Assembly (NCBI RefSeq): GCF_008801935.1
Contig: NZ_VZOT01000004.1
Span: 248,001-312,000 of the forward strand
Direction of reading: 5' to 3'
From: Comamonas kerstersii
GTDB lineage: Bacteria; Pseudomonadota; Gammaproteobacteria; Burkholderiales; Burkholderiaceae_C
DNA: 64,000 nt
Shown here: one piece after another, positions 9,564 through 17,195 of the stretch
Layout: each line of letters begins with the position of its first letter
Position numbering within the stretch: position 1 is the stretch's first letter
Notes under the pieces: generated by a model
Seen by the model: the letters and a program-made list of their open reading frames with translations, nothing else
Databases searched by the model: none
What the model was told of the DNA's origin: nothing
Made by a program: the position numbers and the translations under genes

Positions 9564-10121
9564 TTACTTAGGGGCTGCCACGGTCACCAGGGCAGGGCGC
9601 AGCACACGGTCTGCAATCAGGTAGCCCTTTTGCAGCACGGTCACGATGGTGTTGGCTTCCTGCTCGGCAGGCACCACGGAGATGGCCTGGTGCTGGTGGG
9701 GGTCAAACTTGCTGGCAGGGGCGGGGTTGATCACCACCACCTTGTTGCGCTCCAGGGCCTGCTGCAGTTGGCGCAGTGTGGCTTCAGAGCCTTCGCGCAG
9801 TTGTTCGGCGGTAGCGTTCTGGATGGCCAGTGCAGCGTCCAGGCTGTCGCACACGGGCAGCAGGCTTTCTGCAAAGCTTTCGATGCCAAACTTGCGGGCC
9901 TTGGCCACTTCTTCGTCTGCGCGGCGGCGCATGTTTTCTGTTTCGGCCTTGGCGCGCAGGTACTGGTCGGCCATTTCACCGTTCTTGGCCTTGAGCTCAC
10001 TCAGCTCGGCCTGCAGGCGGGAGATTTCGTCTGCCACATTGGCGGCCATTGCGGCTTCCATCTCTTCAGCGGAAGCATCGGAAGGCGCGGCATTTTGTGT
10101 AGTGTGTTGTTGTTCGGTCAT
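9564..10121 (-). CDS. grpE: Nucleotide exchange factor GrpE
   Basis: A 185-residue GrpE. A long N-terminal coiled coil (about residues 25-90, [20 protein letters not shown]) is followed by the beta-domain with NAEQ- and GYxxxDRVLRPA-type motifs ([17 protein letters not shown]). It releases ADP from DnaK and acts as a thermosensor in the cytoplasm. First gene of the grpE-dnaK-dnaJ group, with a strong heat-shock-type promoter about 40 bases upstream. Confidence 0.97.
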   Translation of the reverse strand: MTEQQHTTQNAAPSDASAEEMEAAMAANVADEISRLQAELSELKAKNGEMADQYLRAKAETENMRRRADEEVAKARKFGIESFAESLLPVCDSLDAALAIQNATAEQLREGSEATLRQLQQALERNKVVVINPAPASKFDPHQHQAISVVPAEQEANTIVTVLQKGYLIADRVLRPALVTVAAPK

Positions 10122-10158
10122 GTGGATAGCGTCTCTAAAGAGTGAAACCTGAAAAGTC

Positions 10159-10186
10159 AGGTGGGGATGCCTGAAAGCTTTTCAAG
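10159..10186 (-). promoter_or_regulatory. Probable sigma-32 promoter of grpE
   Basis: Minus strand: CTTGAAA (10180-10186), 13-base spacer, CCCCACCT (10159-10166). Both boxes match the sigma-32 consensus (CTTGAAA, CCCCATnT) well, and it sits at promoter distance from the grpE ATG at 10121. Confidence 0.8.
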
Positions 10187-10222
10187 GTCTTGGACACACT
10201 GAGGATATTCAAAGCCCCTGAG

Positions 10223-10251
10223 TGTACAAGCCTGCTAGGAATGCCTATAAT
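10223..10251 (+). promoter_or_regulatory. Sigma-70 promoter for the rpsF operon
   Basis: TGTACA (10223-10228), 17-base spacer, perfect TATAAT (10246-10251), 66 bases before the rpsF ATG. It is divergent from the grpE heat-shock promoter. Confidence 0.7.
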
Positions 10252-10266
10252 TGCCCGTTTTACCTT

Positions 10267-10295
10267 GCCCCACCGCTACAGACGCAGTGGGGGGC
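10267..10295 (+). promoter_or_regulatory. Probable S6:S18-binding leader hairpin of rpsF
   Basis: In the 5' leader of rpsF, GCCCCAC and GTGGGGGGC pair around an internal region with the sequence ACCGC (CCG at 10273-10275). A CCG-containing hairpin in rpsF leaders is known to bind the S6:S18 complex and to autoregulate the operon. The identification rests on position and the CCG box only. Confidence 0.5.
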
Positions 10296-10316
10296 TTAAC
10301 CCAAAAGGGAGTTTTC

Positions 10317-10679
10317 ATGCGTCATTACGAAATCATTTTGTTGATCCATCCGGATCAAAGCGAGCAAGTTCCAGCCATGCTGGAGCGTTACAAGGGCATG
10401 ATTGTCGCTGGTGGCGGCAAGGTGCACCGCGAAGAAGACTGGGGCCGTCGTCAGCTGGCTTACATGATCAACAAGCTCGCCAAGGCTCACTACATCTGCT
10501 TGAACATCGAAGCCGACCAGGCTGTGATGGCTGAGCTGGAGCACGCATTCAAGTTCAACGATGCTGTGCTGCGTCACCTGACAGTTCAGAAGAAGAAGGC
10601 TGAAACAGCTGCTTCTTCCATGATGAAGACTGTCGAGCGCGAAGAAGCTCGCAAGGCTAACCAAGCCGCTGAAGCCTAA
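10317..10679 (+). CDS. rpsF: 30S ribosomal protein S6
   Basis: A 120-residue S6 ([18 protein letters not shown] at the start, [17 protein letters not shown] near residue 45). It binds 16S rRNA in the platform together with S18, which is encoded two genes downstream. The ATG at 10317 is preceded by GGGAG at 7 bases; the frame is open further upstream but that part covers the leader hairpin and promoter. First gene of rpsF-priB-rpsR-rplI. Confidence 0.98.
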   Translation: MRHYEIILLIHPDQSEQVPAMLERYKGMIVAGGGKVHREEDWGRRQLAYMINKLAKAHYICLNIEADQAVMAELEHAFKFNDAVLRHLTVQKKKAETAASSMMKTVEREEARKANQAAEA

Positions 10680-10700
10680 TTCCTAGACTTCGCTTGGAGA

Positions 10701-10991
10701 GTGGAAAACCACGTTGTCCTGACGGCCTGTATTGATGAGCTGCAAAGCCTGCGATACACGCCCGCTGGATTGCCTGCTCTGGATTTGCGCCTGGTGCACG
10801 AATCCTCTCAAGTAGAAGCAGGCAGCCCGCGCAAGGTCTCGGCAGCTGTGAAGGCGGTGGCATTTGGCGCACTGGCTGAGCGACTTGCTCGTCAGGCGCC
10901 GGGAAGTATCTGGACTTTTCAGGGCTTTCTTGCCACGCCGCGCAACAGCAAAACCGTGGTGCTGCATATCCAGGATGTTCAACAAAATTAA
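10701..10991 (+). CDS. priB: Primosomal replication protein N (PriB)
   Basis: A 96-residue OB-fold protein of the PriB family, recognised by VVLTACIDE, LRYTPAGLPALDLRL and SIWTFQGFLA. It stabilises PriA at stalled forks and helps reload DnaB, which is encoded just downstream of this operon. The start appears to be GTG at 10701, matching the position where homologues begin; the GGAGA upstream directly abuts it, which is closer than usual. It sits between rpsF and rpsR, the standard position in beta- and gamma-proteobacteria. Confidence 0.93.
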   Translation: MENHVVLTACIDELQSLRYTPAGLPALDLRLVHESSQVEAGSPRKVSAAVKAVAFGALAERLARQAPGSIWTFQGFLATPRNSKTVVLHIQDVQQN

Positions 10992-11009
10992 TTTTCAAGA
11001 GGTCCAGTA

Positions 11010-11291
11010 ATGGCCACGTTCAAGAAATTCAACAAAGACAAGCGCCCAAAGCGCAACACCCAGTCGCTGCTGTTCAAGCGCAAGCGCTTCTGCCGCTTCA
11101 CCGTGGCAGGTGTTGAAGAGATCGATTACAAGGATGTAGACACCCTGCGTGACTTCATCGCCGAAAACGGCAAGATCATCCCCGCACGCCTGACAGGCAC
11201 TCGCGCCATCTACCAGCGTCAGCTGAACACAGCCATCAAGCGCGCTCGCTTCCTGGCTCTGCTGCCCTACACCGACCAGCACAAGATCTAA
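11010..11291 (+). CDS. rpsR: 30S ribosomal protein S18
   Basis: A 93-residue S18 with a basic N-terminal extension ([15 protein letters not shown]) and the conserved core [19 protein letters not shown] and [20 protein letters not shown]. It pairs with S6 on the small-subunit platform. AGAGG precedes the ATG. It lies 18 bases after priB and 12 before rplI. Confidence 0.98.
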   Translation: MATFKKFNKDKRPKRNTQSLLFKRKRFCRFTVAGVEEIDYKDVDTLRDFIAENGKIIPARLTGTRAIYQRQLNTAIKRARFLALLPYTDQHKI

Positions 11292-11303
11292 GGAGTCGCA
11301 ACC

Positions 11304-11753
11304 ATGCAAATCATTCTGCTCGAAAAGGTTGTGAACCTGGGTAACCTGGGCGATATCGTCAAGGTGAAGGACGGCTACGCTCGCAACTTCCTGATCCCCT
11401 CTGGCAAGGCTCGCCGTGCTACCGAAGCAGCTAAGGCTGAATTCGAAGCCAAGCGTGCTGAACTGGAAAAGGCTGCTGCTGAGAAGCTGGCTGCTGCACA
11501 AGCTGAAGGCGAAAAGCTGAACGGTTTCACCGTGAAGCTGTCGCAAAAGGCTGGCGTGGACGGCCGCCTGTTCGGTTCCGTGACCAACTACGACATCGCC
11601 GACGCTCTGACAGCCCAAGGCTTCAACGTGCACAAGGCGCAAGTGCGTATGCCTAACGGTCCTATCAAGACTGTTTCTGCTTCCACCGTGGAAGTGGCGC
11701 TGCACACTGACGTGGTAGTGGAAGTGAACGTGGAAGTGACAGGCGAAGCCTAA
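11304..11753 (+). CDS. rplI: 50S ribosomal protein L9
   Basis: A 149-residue L9. The N-terminal rRNA-binding domain ([19 protein letters not shown], then [12 protein letters not shown]) is joined by a long Ala/Lys/Glu helix (about residues 41-75) to the C-terminal domain ([17 protein letters not shown]). AAGGAG lies 7 bases before the ATG. Last gene of the operon, followed by a terminator. Confidence 0.98.
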   Translation: MQIILLEKVVNLGNLGDIVKVKDGYARNFLIPSGKARRATEAAKAEFEAKRAELEKAAAEKLAAAQAEGEKLNGFTVKLSQKAGVDGRLFGSVTNYDIADALTAQGFNVHKAQVRMPNGPIKTVSASTVEVALHTDVVVEVNVEVTGEA

Positions 11754-11784
11754 TCACTGCTGCGGAAATCTTTCCCTGCACTGC

Positions 11785-11812
11785 AAAAGCCGCCTTCGGG
11801 CGGCTTTTGTGT
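11785..11812 (+). terminator. Rho-independent terminator of the rpsF-rplI operon
   Basis: AAAAGCCGCC-TTCG-GGCGGCTTTT, a stem with a stable TTCG tetraloop, about 35 bases after the rplI stop codon. Confidence 0.92.
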
Positions 11813-11839
11813 TTTATGCGTTCTTATGCATAAAAATGC

Positions 11840-11870
11840 CTGCCAGCGCTTGCTGTGTCTGTGCTGGCAG
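11840..11870. repeat. Dispersed AGCTGCCAGCGCTTG-type repeat, copy between rplI and dnaB
   Basis: CTGCCAGCGCTTG on the left and GCTGGCAG on the right form an inverted repeat with an 8-bp perfect outer stem. It matches the short repeats at 18488, 21334, 28543, 37346 and 49868. Confidence 0.5.
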
Positions 11871-11993
11871 CTTCTGTTTTGAAAGCATGTTTGGCACTAA
11901 GCCGTGCGTGCATGTCTGTGTTTGGCAAGGTTGGAGTGACGTCTGCATGCGCTGGCGTTACGATCTCAGGCTTGTCTTTTTGTGGGTGGATCG

Positions 11994-13421
11994 ATGTCCT
12001 CTGTAATGCCTCCGTTGGAAGATGATGTGTTTGGCACACCTGCGCCTGAAGCTGATGACCAGCAGGTGGCCAAGCTGCGCCTGCCGCAGTACTCCATGGA
12101 ATCCGAATCCAGTGTGCTGGGTGGCTTGCTGCTGGATAACTCGGCCTGGGACCGCGTGGGGGACTTGCTCACCGAGCGCGATTTCTACCGCCACGAGCAC
12201 CAGCTGATCTACGCAGCCATTGGCAAGCTGATCAATGAAAGCAAGCCAGCTGACGTGATTACGGTGTTCGAGCACCTGCAGGGCATGGGCAAGGCCGAGG
12301 AGGTGGGGGGGATTCTCTACCTCAACCAGCTGGCCCAGTATGTGCCCAGTGCCACGAACATCCGCCGCTATGCGGAAATCGTGCGCGAGAAGGGCATCTT
12401 GCGCAAGCTGCTCACGGTGAGTGACGAGATTGCCACCAATGCACTCAACCCCCAGGGCAAGCCGGTAGAGCGCATTCTGGATGAAGCCGAGCAGAAGATC
12501 TTTGCCATTGGCGAAGAAGGCTCACGCATGAAGCAGGGCTTCCAGAGCATGGAAACCCTGGTGGGTGATCTGCTGGACCGCGTGCAGGAAATGGCAGACA
12601 ACCCGGTCGATGTGACCGGTATTCCCACCGGTTTTGCGGATCTGGACCGCATGACCAGCGGCCTGCAGGCTGGTGACCTGGTGATTCTGGCGGCCCGCCC
12701 TTCCATGGGTAAGACCTCGTTTGCGGTGAATATTGCCGAGCACGTGGCGCTCAACGAAGGTCTGCCGGTGGCCATCTTCTCCATGGAAATGGGTGCCGCC
12801 CAACTGGCGGTGCGTATCGTGGGTTCAATTGGCCGTGTGAACCAGGGCCACCTGCGTACCGGCAAGCTCGAGCCCGATGAATGGGCGCGCCTGACCGAAG
12901 CGGTGGAAAAGCTCAGCCAGATCTCGCTGCACATTGACGAAACGCCGGGTCTGACGCCTTCGGAGCTGCGTGCCAACGCACGCCGTCTGGCGCGTACCTG
13001 CGGCAAGCTGGGTCTGATCGTGGTCGACTATTTGCAGCTGATGAGTGGCTCCAGCGGCGGTGGTGGTGACAATCGTGCGACCGAGCTGGGTGAAATCTCG
13101 CGAGGCCTGAAGATGCTGGCCAAGGAGCTGCAGTGTCCGGTGATTGCGCTGTCGCAGCTCAACCGCTCGGTGGAGCAACGCACCGACAAGCGTCCCATGA
13201 TGTCTGACCTGCGTGAATCCGGCGCTATCGAGCAGGACGCGGACATCATCATGTTCATCTACCGCGACGACTACTACAACAAGGACTCCAAGGAGCCCAA
13301 TATTGCGGAAGTCATTATCGGCAAGCAGCGTAACGGCCCGACAGGCACCGTGAAGCTGTACTTCCAGAAGAACCAGACGCGCTTTGAAAATCTGGCCATG
13401 GGGGCGGGTGACGACTACTGA
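11994..13421 (+). CDS. dnaB: Replicative DNA helicase DnaB
   Basis: A 475-residue hexameric replicative helicase. The N-terminal DnaG-interacting domain (MESESSVLGGLLLDN) is followed by the RecA-like motor with Walker A (ARPSMGKTSFAVNIA, near residue 240), Walker B (IVVDYLQLM) and the DRLRESG-type motif (MSDLRESGAIEQDAD). It unwinds DNA ahead of the fork; PriB, encoded upstream, helps load it at restart. The frame is open from a GTG at 11982, but GGGTGGA sits well for the ATG at 11994. Confidence 0.98.
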   Translation: MSSVMPPLEDDVFGTPAPEADDQQVAKLRLPQYSMESESSVLGGLLLDNSAWDRVGDLLTERDFYRHEHQLIYAAIGKLINESKPADVITVFEHLQGMGKAEEVGGILYLNQLAQYVPSATNIRRYAEIVREKGILRKLLTVSDEIATNALNPQGKPVERILDEAEQKIFAIGEEGSRMKQGFQSMETLVGDLLDRVQEMADNPVDVTGIPTGFADLDRMTSGLQAGDLVILAARPSMGKTSFAVNIAEHVALNEGLPVAIFSMEMGAAQLAVRIVGSIGRVNQGHLRTGKLEPDEWARLTEAVEKLSQISLHIDETPGLTPSELRANARRLARTCGKLGLIVVDYLQLMSGSSGGGGDNRATELGEISRGLKMLAKELQCPVIALSQLNRSVEQRTDKRPMMSDLRESGAIEQDADIIMFIYRDDYYNKDSKEPNIAEVIIGKQRNGPTGTVKLYFQKNQTRFENLAMGAGDDY

Positions 13422-13446
13422 GAGCCTGTAGCCGATGCCGTCCAAA

Positions 13447-13478
13447 GAAAAGGCCTTGTCAGATGACAAGGCCTTTTT
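13447..13478 (+). terminator. Rho-independent terminator of dnaB
   Basis: AAAGGCCTTGTC-AGAT-GACAAGGCCTTTTT, a perfect stem with a T tract, 26 bases after the dnaB stop codon. Confidence 0.93.
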
Positions 13479-13492
13479 GCTTGTGAAAGTAG

Positions 13493-13570
13493 AGCGCCTA
13501 GTGCTTGATATACATAGAGTTTAGATACTTATCTATCTGAAATCTATGAATAATGAGTGCTGGCAGCTAT
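13493..13570. repeat. Dispersed repeat, diverged inverted pair downstream of dnaB
   Basis: AGCGCCTAGTGCTTG (13493-13507) faces GTGCTGGCAGCTAT (13557-13570) across an AT-rich spacer. The arms are diverged versions of the TAGCTGCCAGCGCTTG repeat. The element lies between the dnaB terminator and the convergent small membrane-protein gene. Confidence 0.4.
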
Positions 13571-13574
13571 GTTT

Positions 13575-13976
13575 TTAGAAGCTGTAGACCAGCAGGCCGA
13601 TCACCGCCACGCTCAGAATGCCGCAAGCCCACGCCAAGCGTGTAGCGCCCGTGCGCAGCAAGCCTACGGTCTTGACGATCTGTGCCTGCTGCTCGGCCAT
13701 CTTCTCCAGCACCTGGTTGGAGGCGCGCTGCGCCGCTTCCAGCTGCTGGATGCGAGCCTCCAGCTGTGCCACCTTCTGCAGTGCCAGTTCGCCCGCATTG
13801 GCGGCAGGCGTCTGGCTTTCGGCGCTGGCAGGGAAGGCCGCCTGTGCGGCGTCTTCCAGCTCCTGCTCGGGGCTTTTCTTCATCAGGCCCTTGGCGGCCT
13901 TGAGTACCGTGGGGGCGGCCTGAATGACATCGCCCCAGGGCACCAGTTTGAGAGCACTTACCCAGCTGATCGCCAT
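13575..13976 (-). CDS. Small coiled-coil protein with a C-terminal membrane anchor, function unknown
   Basis: 133 residues, not recognised as a named family. Residues 70-105 form a clear coiled coil (LQKVAQLEARIQQLEAAQRA), and the last 20 residues are a hydrophobic helix (AWACGILSVAVIGLLVYSF), so it is probably a tail-anchored or C-terminally anchored membrane protein. Its ATG overlaps the stop codon of the phoH-like gene (TGATG), which implies translational coupling and a linked role. Homologues following PhoH in related genomes would support this; I cannot check. Confidence 0.75.
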   Translation of the reverse strand: MAISWVSALKLVPWGDVIQAAPTVLKAAKGLMKKSPEQELEDAAQAAFPASAESQTPAANAGELALQKVAQLEARIQQLEAAQRASNQVLEKMAEQQAQIVKTVGLLRTGATRLAWACGILSVAVIGLLVYSF

Positions 13977-15847
13977 CACAGCACCTCACTCGCAAAGTCC
14001 GCCAGACGCGAGCGTTCGCCGCGTGCCAGCTGGATATGACCGCCGTGGGCCCAGCCCTTGAAGCGGTCGACGGCAAAGGTCAGGCCTGACGAACCTTCGG
14101 TCAGGTAGGGTGTATCGATCTGCGCCAGATTGCCCATGCAGATGATCTTGGTGCCGGGGCCGGCGCGCGTGATCAAGGTTTTCATCTGCTTGGGGGTCAG
14201 GTTCTGCGCTTCGTCGATGATGACCCACTTGTTCAGAAAGGTGCGACCGCGCATGAAGTTCATGCTCTTGATCTTGATGCGGCTGCGGATCAGCTCATTG
14301 GTGGCTGCACGGCCCCATTCGCCGGGATTGCCGCCGTCGCCCTTGGCCAGAAATTCGAGGTTGTCGTCCAGCGCGCCCATCCAGGGGCCCATCTTCTCTT
14401 CCTCGGTGCCGGGCAGAAAGCCAATGTCTTCGCCCACGCTCACCGTGGCACGGGTCATGATGATTTCTGTGTAACGGCGGTCGTCGAGCACCTGCGACAG
14501 GCCTGCTGCCAGCGCCATCAGTGTCTTGCCGGTGCCGGCGGTGCCGGTCAGGCTGACGAAGTCGATGTTGGGGTCCATGAGCAGGTTCAGTGCAAAGTTC
14601 TGCTCGCGGTTGCGTGCGTTCACGCCCCAGACATTGTGCTTGCTGCTGCTGTAGTCGCGCAGGGTTTCCAGCACCGCGGTCTTGTCGCGGATCTCGACCA
14701 CGCGCGCGTGCAGGCTGGGCTCGTTGGGTGCTTCAAAGTACACGTACTGGTTGATCAGCATCTGGCTGGTGAGCGGGCTGGTGAAGCTGTAGTAGGTCTT
14801 GCCGCGGTCCTGCCAGCTCTCCACGTTCTTGGCTTTTTTCCAGAAGTCTGCGGGCAGGGCCAGGCTGCCGGTGTACAGCAGGTCGCCGTCGTCCAGCGTC
14901 TTGTCGTTGCGGTAGTCCTCGGCGGGCAGGCCCAGTGCGCGCGCCTTGACGCGCATATTGATGTCCTTGGACACCAGCACCACTTCCTGCTGACCTTGCT
15001 TGAGCAGACGCAATGCTTGCACTACACCCAGAATCTGGTTGTCGGCCTTGCCCTGCGGCAGGCTGGAGGGCAGTTTGTAGTCCAGCGGCACGGTCTGGAA
15101 GAACAGATGGCCGGTGGCTGTTTTGTGGCCCGTGGCATCCAGGCGCAGGCCTGCGGCCAGGTCGGCATCCTTCTGGGCATCGACCAGTGCATCCAGCGTG
15201 CGGCTGACTTGGCGGCCATTGCGTGCCACTTCAGTCATGCCCTTTTTGTGGGCGTCCAGCTCTTCGAGCACCACCATGGGCAGGAAGATGTCGTGCTCTT
15301 CAAAGCGGAAGATGCTGGTGGGGTCGTGCAGCAGCACATTGGTGTCCAGCACAAACAGGCAGGACTGGCCGCTGCGCTTTTTGCCCACAGGGCTGGCTGT
15401 CTTTGGTTTGGCGGTGCTAGCAGCCTTGCTTACGGCCTGGACTGGCTTGGCCGCGGTTGTGGCCGCTGCTTTGTTATCTGCAGGCGCTTGCGCCTTGGTG
15501 GCTGTGGGTGCTGCCTGTGTTGCGGCTGTGTGCTGTGTGCTTTGCGCGGCCTGTGCAGCCTGCACGGCGGCGCGCTGTTGAGCCAGCAGCATGGCGGCGG
15601 TATTGGTGGCTGCGCTGGCAGCGGGATTGGCAGGCGCAGCTTTTTTGCGGCTGCGCACTGCTGCAGTGGTGGTCGTTGCGGTCACGGCAGGTGCTGCAGG
15701 GATTGCTGCCGCAGCTGGCAGCTCATCATCCAGTGAGACGACTGCAGACTTGCTGCCCGTGGCACGCTTGGGCGCACGAGCGGTGACTTCAAAAGCTTCC
15801 TTGGCAACGCGCGCGGCGCGTTTGGTAGGGGCTGGAGGCAATGGCAT
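13976..15847 (-). CDS. PIN-PhoH family ATPase
   Basis: 623 residues. After a long low-complexity Ala/Thr/Lys-rich N-terminal segment (about residues 1-165) comes a PIN nuclease-like domain starting CLFVLDTNVLLHDPTSIF with acidic residues typical of PIN active sites (LVLEELDAHKKG). The C-terminal PhoH ATPase domain has Walker A (TGTAGTGKTLMALAAG, near residue 400) and Walker B-like VIIDEAQNLT. PIN-PhoH proteins are thought to act as RNA helicase-nucleases. The ATG at 15847 is chosen because the longer frame to 15976 runs through the upstream hairpin. The following small gene overlaps its stop codon. Confidence 0.9.
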   Translation of the reverse strand: MPLPPAPTKRAARVAKEAFEVTARAPKRATGSKSAVVSLDDELPAAAAIPAAPAVTATTTTAAVRSRKKAAPANPAASAATNTAAMLLAQQRAAVQAAQAAQSTQHTAATQAAPTATKAQAPADNKAAATTAAKPVQAVSKAASTAKPKTASPVGKKRSGQSCLFVLDTNVLLHDPTSIFRFEEHDIFLPMVVLEELDAHKKGMTEVARNGRQVSRTLDALVDAQKDADLAAGLRLDATGHKTATGHLFFQTVPLDYKLPSSLPQGKADNQILGVVQALRLLKQGQQEVVLVSKDINMRVKARALGLPAEDYRNDKTLDDGDLLYTGSLALPADFWKKAKNVESWQDRGKTYYSFTSPLTSQMLINQYVYFEAPNEPSLHARVVEIRDKTAVLETLRDYSSSKHNVWGVNARNREQNFALNLLMDPNIDFVSLTGTAGTGKTLMALAAGLSQVLDDRRYTEIIMTRATVSVGEDIGFLPGTEEEKMGPWMGALDDNLEFLAKGDGGNPGEWGRAATNELIRSRIKIKSMNFMRGRTFLNKWVIIDEAQNLTPKQMKTLITRAGPGTKIICMGNLAQIDTPYLTEGSSGLTFAVDRFKGWAHGGHIQLARGERSRLADFASEVL

Positions 15848-15887
15848 AGGTGTTTCAGTCCTTGTTTTCAGGGCTGCAGAAAGCACA

Positions 15888-15920
15888 AAGCCGCCGGGCA
15901 CGAGCCCAGGCGGCTTTGTT
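15888..15920 (-). terminator. Hairpin between bcp and the PIN-PhoH gene
   Basis: CAAAGCCGCCGGGC-ACGA-GCCCAGGCGGCTTTG forms a long stem with one bulge, about 100 bases after the bcp stop codon. The T tract is short and interrupted on both strands, so termination is likely but not certain. Confidence 0.6.
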
Positions 15921-16021
15921 AGCAAAGGGTTGGCAATGCAGGGGCATGGTGCGCAAAGGCATGCCCCATTATGCATATCCTGCTGTCTGCATGGCTGCAG
16001 ACTCCGCAGAATGTATGTGGC

Positions 16022-16510
16022 TTAGGCAGCCTTCTTGGCAGCGGTCTTCAGGGCCTTGACGGCCTTGAGCACTTCGTCCACATGGCCGGGGACCTTCAGG
16101 CCACGCCACTCTTGCACCAAAATACCATTGGCGTCGATCAGGAATGTGGAGCGCTCAATGCCCTTGACCTTCTTGCCGTACATGATCTTGTTCTTGACCA
16201 CGCCGAACATGTGGCACATTTTCTCTTCGGTGTCAGCGATGAGTTCGAAGGGCAGTTCCAGCTTGGTCTTGAAGTCGTCGTGCGACTTCATGTTGTCGCG
16301 CGACACGCCAAAGACGATGGCACCGGCCTTTTCAAATTCTTTGTGCTTGTCCCGGAACTGCATGGCTTCGGTGGTGCAACCAGGCGTATTGTCCTTGGGA
16401 TAGAAGTACAGGATCAGAATCTGGCCTGTGTGCGAGGTATTGGATACCTTCACGCCACCTGTAGCGTTGGCTTCAAATTCGGGAAGGGGTTTGTTGACAA
16501 CGATCGCCAT
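16022..16510 (-). CDS. bcp: Thioredoxin-dependent peroxiredoxin Bcp (PrxQ family)
   Basis: A 162-residue peroxiredoxin that reduces hydrogen peroxide and organic peroxides in the cytoplasm. The peroxidatic cysteine is in DNTPGCTTEAMQFRD near residue 47. The resolving cysteine that many Bcp proteins carry five residues later is a methionine here, so the enzyme should use another cysteine (one is present in EEKMCHMFGV) or act as a 1-Cys type. A C-terminal Lys/Ala tail is present. Monocistronic by its spacing. Confidence 0.94.
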   Translation of the reverse strand: MAIVVNKPLPEFEANATGGVKVSNTSHTGQILILYFYPKDNTPGCTTEAMQFRDKHKEFEKAGAIVFGVSRDNMKSHDDFKTKLELPFELIADTEEKMCHMFGVVKNKIMYGKKVKGIERSTFLIDANGILVQEWRGLKVPGHVDEVLKAVKALKTAAKKAA

Positions 16511-16649
16511 GCGCTTTGATCTCTCGGGAGTAGTCGTTGGAATGCCGAGGGGTGTAGGTTGGTGTTGCTTTTATTTAAAAGTAGTGCCCCTCGACCGCAA
16601 CCTGCGATTTTACCCCGGATCATAGGTCTTGACGAGCCCCTCCCGGATA

Positions 16650-17018
16650 TTACTCCAATAGCAGTGCGGCTATCACATTGCGGCCTTCTCCAGCCAAAAC
16701 GTTGTAGGTGCGGCATGCGGCATGGGTGTCCATGGTCTCCAGGCCGATGCGCTTTTGCATCAGTGGCTGCAGCCAGGAAGGGTGCACAAAGCGGATGCTT
16801 TTGCCGCTGCCAAAGATGATGACTTCGGCGTTGAGCTCGGCCAGCTCGGCAAAGTGTGCGGCGGTCAGGTCTTCAAAACGCGAGCAATTCCAAGGACGTA
16901 GAAAGCCGCTGGAGCCCAGCAGCAGGTTGTTGCGGTGCTCCTGTTTGTTGATGGCGATCCAGCTTGGGCCGTAGCCTGTCACCATTTGCACGTCAGAACG
17001 GTCGGCGTGTAGCTGCAT
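16650..17018 (-). CDS. Mth938-like domain protein (DUF498 family)
   Basis: 122 residues matching the Mth938-like/NDUFAF3 fold family: start MQLHADRSDVQMVTGYGPSWI and the conserved FGSGKSIRFVHP and GLETMDTHAACRTYNVLAGEGR segments. The eukaryotic relative assists complex I assembly; the bacterial role is unclear, though the presence of a nuo operon in the window is compatible. The ATG at 17018 gives the family start; AAGGAATT lies 7 bases upstream. It is divergent from alaA. Confidence 0.85.
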   Translation of the reverse strand: MQLHADRSDVQMVTGYGPSWIAINKQEHRNNLLLGSSGFLRPWNCSRFEDLTAAHFAELAELNAEVIIFGSGKSIRFVHPSWLQPLMQKRIGLETMDTHAACRTYNVLAGEGRNVIAALLLE

Positions 17019-17195
17019 GGGAATTCCTTCTCGGGGGCGTGTGCAAAGAGGTCGGTGGGCGGTTGCCTTGCAGCTAAATAGCATGGGCACCGCCGTTTGC
17101 GCGGGGGCATTCGGCCTGAACTGTGGTCAAATTATAGGTTTCACCGAGGCGCGGGCGCGCCTTGGCGCTGTTCAAGCTAGAGGTTGCATATTTCC

